Shown piece by piece: positions 40,652 to 50,135 of a DNA stretch of 64,000 nucleotides. Source of the DNA: Sphingobium_A sp965228065. GTDB taxonomy: Bacteria; Pseudomonadota; Alphaproteobacteria; Sphingomonadales; Sphingomonadaceae. The notes under the pieces are model-generated. The model did not search any database. It was not told the origin of the DNA and saw only the letters and a list, made by a program, of their open reading frames with translations. Position numbers and translations under genes: made by a program. Position 1 is the stretch's first letter. Every line of letters starts with the position of its first letter. The stretch covers positions 5,704,001 to 5,768,000 of the forward strand of contig OZ245788.1 in assembly GCA_965228065.1 (NCBI GenBank), read 5' to 3'.

Positions 40652-42015
40652 GCGCGCTTCTCCGTTAGGTCGATGATGTTAGACCGCTCTGGCAACTCTG
40701 TAACGATCGATGAGACCAGCGCATCCCAGCGCGCCAGCGCAGCAGCCTTCTCGGTTTGGAACCGGTAGACCTGATAGACGCCGGTAATGCCCGTGCGCCC
40801 ACCAGTGCGATGGTTCAACACCTCGTCGATCACTTCGCGGGGAACACCGCGTCTCTGCATGCCGACCGATGCGGTTCGCCTCAGATCGTGCAACCGCCAT
40901 GGACGGAGCTTCACGGCTTCGGGATCGGCACCGGCCTCCTCCGCATCCTTTTTCATCAATGCGAAGATCGTGCCGTCCAATTTCATTTTCATCTTCGATA
41001 CCGCCGAAAGCGCGGTCCCGACCGACGACGGGAACAACAGCCCACCATCATTCTTGATGATCGGCGCAGCCTCGAAGATCGCCAGGGCGCTCACGGACAG
41101 CGGCACCAAATGTGTATCGCTGTTCTTGGTGCGCTCGCCCGATATGATCCAGGCGCGCTCAGGCAGATTCAATTCGGACTGTGGGACGTGGGCCACTTCC
41201 CGCAGGCGCTGACCAGTGAGGATCAACAGGCGGATGATTTCGCACCAGGGCCAGCCCATGCCCCCGGCCGCAACCCACAGATAGCGCAGCTCGTCGTCTC
41301 TCAGGTGGTTGTCGCGCTTCCCGCTTGCCTCCGGGGTTGGCACGTCGAGCATAGGCGACATCTTCGCCTTGAAATGTCGCTTCTCCGCCTTCGCCGCATA
41401 CTGGAAGATGTTCGACAGCACGACATGGGCGCGACGCTCAGCGCTGGCGCCACGTTCGCCGATCTCCTGTAGGTGCTCGGTGATATCGTCCGCCGAAATG
41501 TCGGGGAGCGGCGTGGATCCAAATTTAGGCCGCAGGTCGCGGTCGATGATCCGCTGATAGGTGGCCCACGACCCAATGCGCTTTCCGTCTATCCATGTGC
41601 CCTTCTCGATATAGCTGGCGGCGATCGTGTCGAACGCCAAGCGCTGCATGATCGCCGCGCGCTTCTTCTCAGCCTCTTTCTCGGTGCGGACGGTTTCGGC
41701 GGCCCCCTTCTCCGCGTCGTATGGATCGACCTTGCGCCGCACCTGCTCGAGCAATTCGAGCGCCCGCTTCCGCGCGTTAGCTGGCGTCCACGGACTTCCA
41801 TGCTTGCCAATTGTCACCCGGCGCGTGGCCGCCCCCCTGCCCCCGATCCGATATTGCAGGATGTACGATCGCGCGCCCTTGTCGGTGACCATTAGGCCGA
41901 AGCCCTTAACCGTCTCATCCCATAGATATTCACGCTGCCCCTTCGCCGGGGTGGGAACTTCGTCAACGGCTTCCTTGGTGACCTTGCCAACCACCACGTC
42001 CTTTGCCTCCGCCAT
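40648..42015 (-). CDS. Tyrosine site-specific integrase (P4/DUF4102-like)
   Basis: A 455-aa recombinase. The N-terminal DUF4102-like arm domain (WDETVKGFGLMVTDKGARSY) and core-binding domain precede the catalytic domain. Catalytic residues are visible: Arg270 in LTGQRLREV, His376-x-x-Arg379 in LHDLRR, His402 in LNHRTGG and Tyr414 in TGVYQVYRF. It lies 139 bases inside attR and targets the tRNA-Arg 3' end. It is cotranscribed with a 313-aa protein. Confidence 0.95.
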   Translation of the reverse strand: MAEAKDVVVGKVTKEAVDEVPTPAKGQREYLWDETVKGFGLMVTDKGARSYILQYRIGGRGAATRRVTIGKHGSPWTPANARKRALELLEQVRRKVDPYDAEKGAAETVRTEKEAEKKRAAIMQRLAFDTIAASYIEKGTWIDGKRIGSWATYQRIIDRDLRPKFGSTPLPDISADDITEHLQEIGERGASAERRAHVVLSNIFQYAAKAEKRHFKAKMSPMLDVPTPEASGKRDNHLRDDELRYLWVAAGGMGWPWCEIIRLLILTGQRLREVAHVPQSELNLPERAWIISGERTKNSDTHLVPLSVSALAIFEAAPIIKNDGGLLFPSSVGTALSAVSKMKMKLDGTIFALMKKDAEEAGADPEAVKLRPWRLHDLRRTASVGMQRRGVPREVIDEVLNHRTGGRTGITGVYQVYRFQTEKAAALARWDALVSSIVTELPERSNIIDLTEKRA

Positions 42016-42153
42016 GGATAATCACTGGAATAGCACGCTAGCGATTGCACGTGAAGATACGCGACGACATAAAGCGATACGTATTAGGAACAATCCAAGA
42101 TCATCATAGATACACGGCGACGCCTGAACACGCATGACGACACCGAGCACAGA

Positions 42154-42199
42154 ACTTCTAATCTTGAGGCCGCAGGTTCGACTCCTGCCGGGCGCGCCA
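42154..42199 (+). repeat. Right attachment site (attR)
   Basis: A perfect 46-bp copy of the 3' end of tRNA-Arg (ACTTCTAATC ... GGGCGCGCCA), identical to 17743-17788. It lacks the 5' half of a tRNA, so it is an att copy and not a second gene. Confidence 0.95.
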
Positions 42200-42346
42200 G
42201 CCATTCCCGTCTCTCCGCGGCGCGATGGCGCCGTATGATTTGGCATCAAACAGCAGAGCCGGATCGACGCTCCGGATCATCCAGCCGCCGGTAAAATCAT
42301 CCGCGAGTCGATACAGGCATCCGGGCCCGTCACTATCATCGAAGCG

Positions 42347-42377
42347 TCCGGGGGCGAGAGCATGCTCCCGCCCCCGG
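42347..42377. terminator. GC-rich perfect stem after the tailspike gene
   Basis: TCCGGGGGCGAGAGC / GCTCCCGCCCCCGGA is a near-perfect palindrome. No T-run follows on either strand, so it is a stabilising or weak terminator structure for the leftward tailspike gene. Confidence 0.5.
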
Positions 42378-42382
42378 ATCGA

Positions 42383-43924
42383 TCAGGCCAGAGCCACCTG
42401 GAAGAACTCCCCGGTGGTGGAGGCGGCGATATAGTCAACGCTCCATTGCAGCGAGGAGGTGATCGCGGTTCCTGGATTCAGGCCAGTGAACACGGCCTCC
42501 AGAATGAGCTCGCTGGCGGTTGCGCCCGATTTCGCCTGTACCGTCATCGAAGCTCCCGATGCGGGGCCCGCGTCGGATGCGAGCACCAACTGGCAGCCGA
42601 TGGTCGCGAGACCGACCGCCTCGAGGCGCACATGATATTTTCTGGAGAAGGACTTACCAAAACCGCCGGCCTCGAGAGACAGCGCGTTCACGATCAACGT
42701 TCCGGTCAACGTCTGAAGATTGGTCACTGCGCCCGACGGGGCATTGCGGGAGAATCTCACCAAATTCTTCTGAAGCGATGCGGGCACCGGCACGGACGGT
42801 GAGACAATATGCTTCCGCGCACGCGAATGGGCGAAATAGAGCGTATTGTTGCTGCCCAGCGCGTCGTTGTTCATGCCCGTCATCATCATGCGTGCGGGGC
42901 CGTCACTGCCTTTGTACCAGCTATTGCTGCCGAACTGCACGATGCCGTCGGACTGAAACAGATAGGGAGCCAGCCCGGATGGGCCATTCCAGCCGGTGAA
43001 GTGGCAATCATCGAAGCCCACCGAGTTGCTTGAGCTGCTTTCCGACAACAGATATTCGTGCGTCTTTTCGAAATAGCAGCCCTTGAACGTGACGTTGCGG
43101 GCATCCGCAAGATCGATCGTCTTTCGACCCGCCACACCACCATCCTCGAAACGACATCCCAGGAAATTCACAACCTCGGCGGAACGCAGATATATATGAC
43201 TGAATGCGTGATTGGTGAAATCGCATGAAATAAAATCGACAGCATTTGTCGTCCGATCATCGACCTTCACACCATAACTGGCACCGGCGAATATACATTG
43301 GTTAAATTTGGAAGTTTTCAGCATCATGTTGCAACCCAGATTCTTTTCACTCTGGAGCTGGAAGCTGACATTGTTAAAAATAAGGCCGGCCACCTCCAAG
43401 GTAACATTGATATCCAGGCCGGTCGTTCCGCCGTGGAAACCCAAATGCTCGAAAATTGTGTGAACAAATCCTGCGGAATTCTTGTTCACGGCCAGTGCGC
43501 CCGTAAAGGCGTGGTTCTGATTGTCGATGATCGAGGACGCCGGGCCTTCCCCGCGCAACGTGATGAGATTCGGAATTTTGAGCGAGTCGCCGCTGCTGAG
43601 CACATATCGCCCGCGTGGGAAGAACACCGTCCCCTGAAGGGGCTCCATCGCATTGATCGCCGCCTGAATCGCTGCCCAGTCGACGGACTGGCTCAGAGAT
43701 GTGACATGCGGGCCGAACGCGGCCTGAGCGTCAGCCAGCGACGCGAACGATGCCGACAAAGGGTGGAAAAATTGATCGCCAATGGCGCCAAAATCCTTGA
43801 CTGAAACTGTGTCTCTCAACTTGCCTTCGGCCGTCCGCACCTGATCTGGCACGCCGGAGGGACTGAATCCGACAAGGGATGCCCCATTCGAAGCCGCAAG
43901 CTGGGTGTCGGTAATATTCGCCAT
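42383..43924 (-). CDS. Orphan phage-type tailspike (pectate-lyase-like beta-helix)
   Basis: A 513-aa protein with no signal peptide. The N-terminus (NITDTQLAASNGASLVGFSP, then TVSVKDFGAIGD) matches head-binding and entry motifs of phage tailspikes. A right-handed beta-helix region (~60-360) includes RGRYVLSSGDSLKIPNLITL and NVTFKGCYFEKT. The C-terminus is a beta-sandwich. It lies just outside attR with no phage genes around. It may depolymerise a surface polysaccharide, or be a phage remnant. An AGGAG ribosome site precedes ATG 43924. Confidence 0.8.
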   Translation of the reverse strand: MANITDTQLAASNGASLVGFSPSGVPDQVRTAEGKLRDTVSVKDFGAIGDQFFHPLSASFASLADAQAAFGPHVTSLSQSVDWAAIQAAINAMEPLQGTVFFPRGRYVLSSGDSLKIPNLITLRGEGPASSIIDNQNHAFTGALAVNKNSAGFVHTIFEHLGFHGGTTGLDINVTLEVAGLIFNNVSFQLQSEKNLGCNMMLKTSKFNQCIFAGASYGVKVDDRTTNAVDFISCDFTNHAFSHIYLRSAEVVNFLGCRFEDGGVAGRKTIDLADARNVTFKGCYFEKTHEYLLSESSSSNSVGFDDCHFTGWNGPSGLAPYLFQSDGIVQFGSNSWYKGSDGPARMMMTGMNNDALGSNNTLYFAHSRARKHIVSPSVPVPASLQKNLVRFSRNAPSGAVTNLQTLTGTLIVNALSLEAGGFGKSFSRKYHVRLEAVGLATIGCQLVLASDAGPASGASMTVQAKSGATASELILEAVFTGLNPGTAITSSLQWSVDYIAASTTGEFFQVALA

Positions 43925-44112
43925 GATTGTTCTCCTGAGTTGAACAGCAGGCGAATTTGCAGGGAATTTCCTACATGTATCCAACAAAATACTGGATGCG
44001 CAGCGATCGTGGAGACCAGAATTCGAGCCTTCTAGGTGCTTCGGCTCGCGCTTTTTCGTGCTTGAGCGATAAGCCGCATTGGGAATTACGGCTAAATTAC
44101 GGTTCCAGTTTA

Positions 44113-44787
44113 CTAAATAACCAAATTAACCTTGGCCTTTGGCCCGCGCCTTTGCGGGGCGAGTATGCGGCCGGTCGGGGCTTCGAGGCCGGAAATCCAG
44201 GCGGCGCTACCGATGGGGCGGCCGGACATTTCCGATCGGCGCAGCGCCAGCAATGCCGCGCTATCGTCCACGGGATCGGCCAGGAAATTGCCGAACGCGC
44301 CATAGTGATCGAGCGCGGGCGAAACCCGCACCAGGCCGTCATCTTCGCCGCGCAGATGCGCACGGACACTCGACCATCGCCAGTGTTCGGGGCGCTCGAC
44401 GAGCCGCGCACGCACGGGGTTTAGCGATACATAGCGAACCGCATGGGCAAGATGCTCTTCGTCCATCACCACGGCGCCGAAGCGGCCCTGCCACAAATGG
44501 CCGGTCCAGCGGTTCCGCGCATTGATGAAGCCGGTGTAGCGCCGGTGCGCATCTGCGAAGGTTCGGCGCAGCCCGTCCTCGTCCGACGGCACTGCGATCA
44601 GATGCACATGATTAGGCATCAGGCAGTAGCACCAGATCTCCGTTCCGGCGCGCTCGGCAGCTTCTCCGAGCAAATCTCGATACAGTTCGTAGTCTCCATC
44701 CTCGAAGAAGGTCTGCGCCCGGCGATTGCCGCGCTGCGTCACATGATAGGGAAGTCCCAGCAGGACGAGGCGGGGCAGACGAGCCAT
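44113..44787 (-). CDS. REP-associated tyrosine transposase
   Basis: A 224-aa Y1-type (HUH) transposase. The HxH pair lies in MPNHVHLIAVP, and the catalytic Tyr region is near RRYTGFINAR and VRYVSLNPVRARL. It begins MARLPRLVLLGLPYHVTQRG. RAYTs move or maintain REP palindromes; REP-like elements are at 6925 and 15923. The gene appears intact and probably stands alone. Confidence 0.9.
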   Translation of the reverse strand: MARLPRLVLLGLPYHVTQRGNRRAQTFFEDGDYELYRDLLGEAAERAGTEIWCYCLMPNHVHLIAVPSDEDGLRRTFADAHRRYTGFINARNRWTGHLWQGRFGAVVMDEEHLAHAVRYVSLNPVRARLVERPEHWRWSSVRAHLRGEDDGLVRVSPALDHYGAFGNFLADPVDDSAALLALRRSEMSGRPIGSAAWISGLEAPTGRILAPQRRGPKAKVNLVI

Positions 44788-44930
44788 GCGAATGGCATGT
44801 CACAATTCATGTATTTAGTAACCTGGCACCGTAATCCTGCGCCAACGCCGTTACTCGTCCGCCTTTCGAACAAGGTGGCAGCTCCGCCTTTTGCGGCTGT
44901 GAGTTTAGCAGAAAGGAGAAATTTCGTCCT

Positions 44931-45836
44931 TCACCTAAATTCTTCCACTTTCGGTGAAAATTCGTCCGCTAGAAATTCCTCCACGGCCTCCTTAGCCAGC
45001 CTCGCAATTTTAATTTTTATCGTAAATTTCTTTAAAATAGAATTTGAATTTTCTCCCTCCAAAATGAGTAATTTTCGTCGAGCCATGATATGCCCTTGAT
45101 CAGCAGCCGATCTTAGTAAAATTAATCCATGATCAAAATCGGCTTCCCCACCTCGACCGTCAATCATCATTTCTCCAAGTTTCGCCATAGAAGCAAGATG
45201 ATTTAACTCAACGCCACGAGAAAAATATAGTCTCGCTTCTTCTTCCTCACCTTGCTCGAGCTTGATCAAGCCAACACGATAATATGCAGTAATGCAGCCA
45301 GTACCAGCAGCTCGCTCATAATATGAAACTGCTAGATATTTGTCAGCAACTCCGGCCAACCCCGATTCATATAGCCACCCGAGCGTCATCAACGTATATT
45401 CAGAACCATATTCTGCTAACGGCAGCAGCAAATCGCGCACCCTTATAAAATTCTTTACCTTCATTGCCTCAAAAGCAAGGCGCTCAGATTCATTGAATTC
45501 CAAAATATCAAGGGCACTTCTACAGTCCTTGTCACCATTTTCTTTGCCATTTCTAAACATGACACGCGCGGATTCCAATTCCCCATCATTTAATAAAAGA
45601 CATCCGAGTCGATAATAAGAATAGATATCTCCAGCATTAATAGCCATATTGTAATATTTTCGCGCTAATATTTTATCTTTAACACCCATGTATCCATTTT
45701 CGTATATCGAACCAATAGTTGTAAGAGCATAGATTGAACCCACATCCACCAAAGGATCTAGTAGATTCTTTGCTTCCGCGTACTCGTATTTTTCCATTGC
45801 CTCGGAAGCGCGCTTTTCAATCTCTTCATCTGTCAT
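44931..45836 (-). CDS. Sel1-repeat protein downstream of the RHS gene (possible immunity)
   Basis: A 301-aa protein of repeated helix pairs in two blocks (SIYENGYMGVKDKILARKYY and LYESGLAGVADKYLAVSYY), typical of Sel1-like repeats. AT-rich compared with the rest of the window. It lies 46 bases after the RHS stop on the same strand, the usual position for an immunity gene. Sel1-like proteins are occasionally immunity proteins, so this role is an inference. No signal peptide is seen, consistent with a cytoplasmic partner. Confidence 0.75.
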   Translation of the reverse strand: MTDEEIEKRASEAMEKYEYAEAKNLLDPLVDVGSIYALTTIGSIYENGYMGVKDKILARKYYNMAINAGDIYSYYRLGCLLLNDGELESARVMFRNGKENGDKDCRSALDILEFNESERLAFEAMKVKNFIRVRDLLLPLAEYGSEYTLMTLGWLYESGLAGVADKYLAVSYYERAAGTGCITAYYRVGLIKLEQGEEEEARLYFSRGVELNHLASMAKLGEMMIDGRGGEADFDHGLILLRSAADQGHIMARRKLLILEGENSNSILKKFTIKIKIARLAKEAVEEFLADEFSPKVEEFR

Positions 45837-45882
45837 CTTAAGAATCTCGATTGAGCCATGCCTTTGACAATCATTTATGTTT

Positions 45883-48800
45883 TTATGGCCTCGGCCTGGG
45901 TACTACTCTTACAATAGGCGGCTTTATGACGGGAATCGGGCGGCCCGGCGTTTTACCTGTCGTGACTGCGACTACAATTCGGAAAGATATTTCCCAAAAA
46001 GTCTTACTGACAAGCGCTGCCGGCGCTACCGCGGCTGTTGCCGCGACCGCGGTAGACCCTACAACAACATTTGGCAAGTTCAGCCATGGCACTGGATCAA
46101 CGAAATGAGGATTGGGATAGAATTTTCCGCCGGCCAACACATACTTCTTGCTGTCCGATATTTGGTTAGGCGCGGTTATAATGATATCACCGCTACCGTC
46201 ATCTGGAACGGTAAACTCATGGCTACTCTGCGCCCCTGCCCCTAAAGCCGCGCTAATCAGACCCGCAGAAGACGAAACAGGCACCCACGTATAGCTATGA
46301 GGGAAAGGCGTCCATGGGCCGCTTCTACCAAGCCGATATTCCGTCCAACTCAAGTAACCCAGGCCGCGCTCACCTCGCTCCCCAGACCCCGCCACCGGAC
46401 CGGCAGACCATGAACCGGAGCACGACGCACAAAGATTCATGCCAGGAGTATCGATCAAAGAACCTGTCGTCATCCCACTCGGATCGACCCCATTGACTGG
46501 ATCGCTGCCGACATAGTTGTATAAATTCATCCCATCGCCATATCCGATCGGATCGGACTGCATGAAGCGGCCGAGCGTGGGCGAGTACATGCGGGCCTTG
46601 TAATTATACATGCCCAACTCGGGGATCCACGCCTGCCCGGTATATTGGAACCGGCCAACATTGGTCGCAGCTGGAATGCCATATTCGTCATAGCTGTTGA
46701 TATTGGTCACAGCACCACTCGCATCGCTGACGGCAATGATGCTCCCGCGCTCGTCGGCATGCAACCAGCGTCGGTCGGTCGTGCCCGATCCCTCATACCA
46801 TACCAGCGGCTCGTCCGTACCGGGGCCATGGACGTAGCGGCGAGCGACACTGGAACCAAAACGCTCCTCGATGATGTTGAGCCCATCATATTGCATCCAG
46901 GTTATCCCGGCATTGGCAATCCAGTGATAGCGCCCGAGTGGGTCGTAGGTCATCAGATAGCTGCCAGGCGCGGTGGCCAGGCGGTTTTCCGAGGTATAGC
47001 CGTAGGTATTCGCTCCCGAGTTGGTCAGGTTGCCGCGACCATCACCATAGCTCAGCGAGACTGCCCCCGCAGCCGTCAGCTGATTGAGCCCGTTCGCCGT
47101 GTAGGGGCGGTCCACATTATAATGATCGGTCCAGCTATAATCATTGTTCGACCGCGTTGTGGTCGCGATCTGACTGGCGGGGTTGTAGGTAAATCCTAGT
47201 GTCAGATCCTTCGCGGTTCCCGAGAAATCCTGCCCCAGCGAAGACAGCCGCGACACGGCATCGAAAGCGTAGCTGGTGCTTGTCCCATTGCCTCGCGAAA
47301 CGCCGGTGCGGCGCCCGAGATTGTCATATGTGTAGGTCGCCAGCACGCCGACACCCGATGCAGCGCCATTCTCCCGGATCGCCGTCACATTGCCGGTCAC
47401 GTCATTGTCATAGGTCACATAGAAGCCATCGCCCCAGGTCAATCGCGTGCGTGCGCCCGCGAGATCATATTCATAGCTTCGCGTGGTCCAATTGCTCTGT
47501 TCGCTGGTCAACCGCCCGAGCGCGTCATAAGCGCGGTTGGTGACATGCGTGTTGCTGTCGAGCGCCTGGGTCATCCGGCCAAACAGGTCGTAGCTGTAGC
47601 TGATGTCGTATTCCTGCGCGACCAGATTTGGCACATTCTTGAGAGTCGGCCGGTTCAGCTTGTCATAGGTGAATGCTATATTCTGCCCGTCACGAAGCCG
47701 GCGATTGGTGATATTGCCGTTGGCGTCATAAGTATATTGCTCATAATCGGTCCAGTTGACGCCGGTATGGTTGGTCGTCGGGTAGTAAAATGCCAAAAGC
47801 CGATCGTGCCCGTTATATTGGTAGGCGGAAGGGTTTCCCTCAGCATCGGACGCGCTCGCGGGTAGACCGTTGTCGGTATAGCTATATTGCGCCTCATCCG
47901 CCTGCTCTGTCGTGCCGTAGGCACTCTGCACCTTGGTTACTTGGCCGGCCGCATCATAATAGGTTTTGGCGATCCGGTCGGGCCCGGCAGTGCCGGTTGT
48001 ACCGAGCGTACAGGCCGAAGACGGCAGCGAGCCCCAAATGGCGCTGTTCATGCGCAGCGCAGAGCATTCCGGCCGCCCCAGCGCATCAAAGCTATATTGC
48101 GTCACGCCATAGCTTGTGCCGCCCGAGGAAAGCACATCCTTGATCTTCCTGGCATTGACGTCGTAAGTGCTGGTTACGGCCTCACTGACCGCAAAGGATG
48201 CCCAATCCGGATCGGACTGGCTGTTGACCGTGCCCTTTTCCGTGACCGTGACCTGGCTATCCGCATTGTAGCTGAGCCGTTGCGCCAGATGCTTGCGGGT
48301 TCCCACTCCATCCGGGTCCGGACCGACAACACCAATCACCCTGCGAATGGCATCATAACGCGTGCGGGTGGTATCCGCCGCACCCGCCAGAGGCCCGTCC
48401 ACGGTGAGTTGATTGCCCACGGAGTCATATGTGAAAGCCGTCGTCGCAGCGAGAGTGCCATTTCCCGACCCCGACGTTGTACTGACCGGTAACAGATTGT
48501 TCGCAGTGCCAGCCGTCTGTGGGCCATAGGCTGTCGTGGTCTTGGCCTCGTCAGCAGCGCCCGAGCAGCTGACAGTTGTCTGGCAGGCGCTGAGCGAGGT
48601 CGGCAGATAGGTCGTAACCCCCGACGCAACAATCGAGCCACCGCTCACTTTATAATAGGCCTGAAGGCCCGTGTAACCATAGCGAACCTGCGGGCGAATG
48701 CCGCCCGTGGCGGGCGCAGGCCGGGTGACCGTCAACACACCGCCATGGGTGGTGTCATAGGTATAATCCGTCACGTTGCCGAGCGCATCGGTTGTGCTTG

Positions 48801-50133
48801 TTGGCTGGTTGCATGTTTTCGGGTTCACACACGTCGCAGGATATGCAGCGGAAATCGTCAGGTCGGCGAGCCCCGATGACGGCTTTGCGTGCTGAATCTG
48901 CGATGTGGCATTGCCGCGTGAGTCGTATGTGTATTCGAGTGAATTCAGTTCCGGAAAAACGATCTTCTTTGTTCTATCCATGTCATATTCGTAAGTCATC
49001 TCCTTCAGATTCTGATCTTTGTAATATTTAATCTGATTATAACTCGACTTTGCAACAGAAACTCCCGACAGAGGATCTGTTATTGTCATAGTCCTATGAA
49101 AACCAGTCCAATCATCCCATACGTAGTTATAACCCCATGTTATCCCTGCTCTAGTTATATTTTTGACGCTATATCCTGTTCCAGATCCATCGATGATCGT
49201 GTCGTCAGTCGCCGATCCAGGTCGACGGACCGACTCCATCCTATCGGTATAAAATCCGTAGCCATATCTCCAAACCAGACCAGCCAAATCAGTAACTGTC
49301 TCCAGATTTGTTCCAAAAGATGTCGCCACATAGGTATAGTCTGCTTTCGGCCACACTCCTACCAGAGAGCATGAATCCGAAGATGGATCACAATACTCTA
49401 TAGAATTATTTATTGCCGTAACACGCGATGGTTTTTGCCATTCACTGACATTTGACGACGACAGCGTGTTTTGTGCATAGGTGAATTTCAGTTGATACCC
49501 GTTCGAATTATTTATCGACTGTATCCTCGCGATGATGGCAGTATATGTCCCACCACCCGGAGCAGGACCACTAAAACTGGACGTTTTGTAAGTATAGTTG
49601 ATGAATGTCCCGTCGGGCATTGTAAAGGATCGTGCCCAGCCAATTTGTGACTCGTACTCACTCAGAGTTCCGCCGCCGGAAACCATAAATCGGACGATCA
49701 TACCGTCCCTGCCCGTATACACGTAGTCTGAGCTTCCTCCAGCCTCCCGGATCAGGGTGGAACCAGCACCTTGATCGTTCGTGTAGGTCGAACCGGAGGC
49801 GGTTACGGCCACTCGTGTAAAGCTTTCTGATTTTCCACCGATGCTGACAACGGGAGCGGCACCATTGCCGCTCATCGTGGCAATCGCCGAATTGCGCCAA
49901 CCCTGCCCGGTCCAGTAACGGGTATAGGACAAACCCTGATGACCCGCAGGACCAATCGTGATATCTGTGCCGCTCGTGTTGAATGAGCCATTGCCCAAGT
50001 CCACGCCGTTCGCGTCGACATTCTGCCGGATTGGCGGGGGAGGCACCTGAGCGAACGCAGGGAATGCCGTTGCTACAGCGACGCATGCGGTAGACGCGCG
50101 CCAGATGCTCTTCAGCTTGCCGATCTGAGCCAT
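45883..50133 (-). CDS. Secreted RHS/YD-repeat protein with variable C-terminal tip
   Basis: A 1416-aa protein with a signal peptide ending FPAFAQ (~residue 29). Dozens of YD repeats (for example YTYDNLGRRTGVSRGNG, YDALGRLTSEQ) fill most of it. The core ends at the conserved boundary NYVGSDPVNGVDPSGM near residue 1220. The ~196-aa tip begins TTGSLIDTPG and includes SGDIIITAPN and a hydrophobic VVVGSTAVAATAAVAPA. Such tips are toxin modules in polymorphic systems, though this one is unrecognised. The ATG at 50133 is preferred to an earlier TTG. Confidence 0.9.
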   Translation of the reverse strand: MAQIGKLKSIWRASTACVAVATAFPAFAQVPPPPIRQNVDANGVDLGNGSFNTSGTDITIGPAGHQGLSYTRYWTGQGWRNSAIATMSGNGAAPVVSIGGKSESFTRVAVTASGSTYTNDQGAGSTLIREAGGSSDYVYTGRDGMIVRFMVSGGGTLSEYESQIGWARSFTMPDGTFINYTYKTSSFSGPAPGGGTYTAIIARIQSINNSNGYQLKFTYAQNTLSSSNVSEWQKPSRVTAINNSIEYCDPSSDSCSLVGVWPKADYTYVATSFGTNLETVTDLAGLVWRYGYGFYTDRMESVRRPGSATDDTIIDGSGTGYSVKNITRAGITWGYNYVWDDWTGFHRTMTITDPLSGVSVAKSSYNQIKYYKDQNLKEMTYEYDMDRTKKIVFPELNSLEYTYDSRGNATSQIQHAKPSSGLADLTISAAYPATCVNPKTCNQPTSTTDALGNVTDYTYDTTHGGVLTVTRPAPATGGIRPQVRYGYTGLQAYYKVSGGSIVASGVTTYLPTSLSACQTTVSCSGAADEAKTTTAYGPQTAGTANNLLPVSTTSGSGNGTLAATTAFTYDSVGNQLTVDGPLAGAADTTRTRYDAIRRVIGVVGPDPDGVGTRKHLAQRLSYNADSQVTVTEKGTVNSQSDPDWASFAVSEAVTSTYDVNARKIKDVLSSGGTSYGVTQYSFDALGRPECSALRMNSAIWGSLPSSACTLGTTGTAGPDRIAKTYYDAAGQVTKVQSAYGTTEQADEAQYSYTDNGLPASASDAEGNPSAYQYNGHDRLLAFYYPTTNHTGVNWTDYEQYTYDANGNITNRRLRDGQNIAFTYDKLNRPTLKNVPNLVAQEYDISYSYDLFGRMTQALDSNTHVTNRAYDALGRLTSEQSNWTTRSYEYDLAGARTRLTWGDGFYVTYDNDVTGNVTAIRENGAASGVGVLATYTYDNLGRRTGVSRGNGTSTSYAFDAVSRLSSLGQDFSGTAKDLTLGFTYNPASQIATTTRSNNDYSWTDHYNVDRPYTANGLNQLTAAGAVSLSYGDGRGNLTNSGANTYGYTSENRLATAPGSYLMTYDPLGRYHWIANAGITWMQYDGLNIIEERFGSSVARRYVHGPGTDEPLVWYEGSGTTDRRWLHADERGSIIAVSDASGAVTNINSYDEYGIPAATNVGRFQYTGQAWIPELGMYNYKARMYSPTLGRFMQSDPIGYGDGMNLYNYVGSDPVNGVDPSGMTTGSLIDTPGMNLCASCSGSWSAGPVAGSGERGERGLGYLSWTEYRLGRSGPWTPFPHSYTWVPVSSSAGLISAALGAGAQSSHEFTVPDDGSGDIIITAPNQISDSKKYVLAGGKFYPNPHFVDPVPWLNLPNVVVGSTAVAATAAVAPAALVSKTFWEISFRIVVAVTTGKTPGRPIPVIKPPIVRVVPRPRP

Positions 50134-50135
50134 CG

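Larger units (their letters stand above)
17743..42199. mobile_element. 24.5-kb integrated phage-derived element in tRNA-Arg
   Basis: Bounded by a perfect 46-bp direct repeat at tRNA-Arg(TCT), with a tyrosine integrase at the right end and an AlpA-type excisionase candidate beside it. It has a Toprim/RepA-like replication module and a repressor with palindromic operators. There are also two large virion-associated-type proteins, a Panacea toxin-antitoxin pair, and many small genes. No terminase, portal, capsid, tail or relaxase gene is seen. It is either a degraded prophage, a phage satellite or an island that borrows phage parts. Confidence 0.92.

Noticed and set aside
42154..42199. Second tRNA-Arg gene at the right end
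   Set aside because: Only the 3' half is present, with no D arm or 5' acceptor strand, so it is the attR copy.
17743..42199. Integrative conjugative element
   Set aside because: There is no relaxase, coupling protein or mating-pore gene inside the att repeats; the T4SS lies outside them and is 9 kb away.
42022..42249. Minus-strand frame over attR
   Set aside because: It simply translates the antisense of the tRNA-derived repeat.
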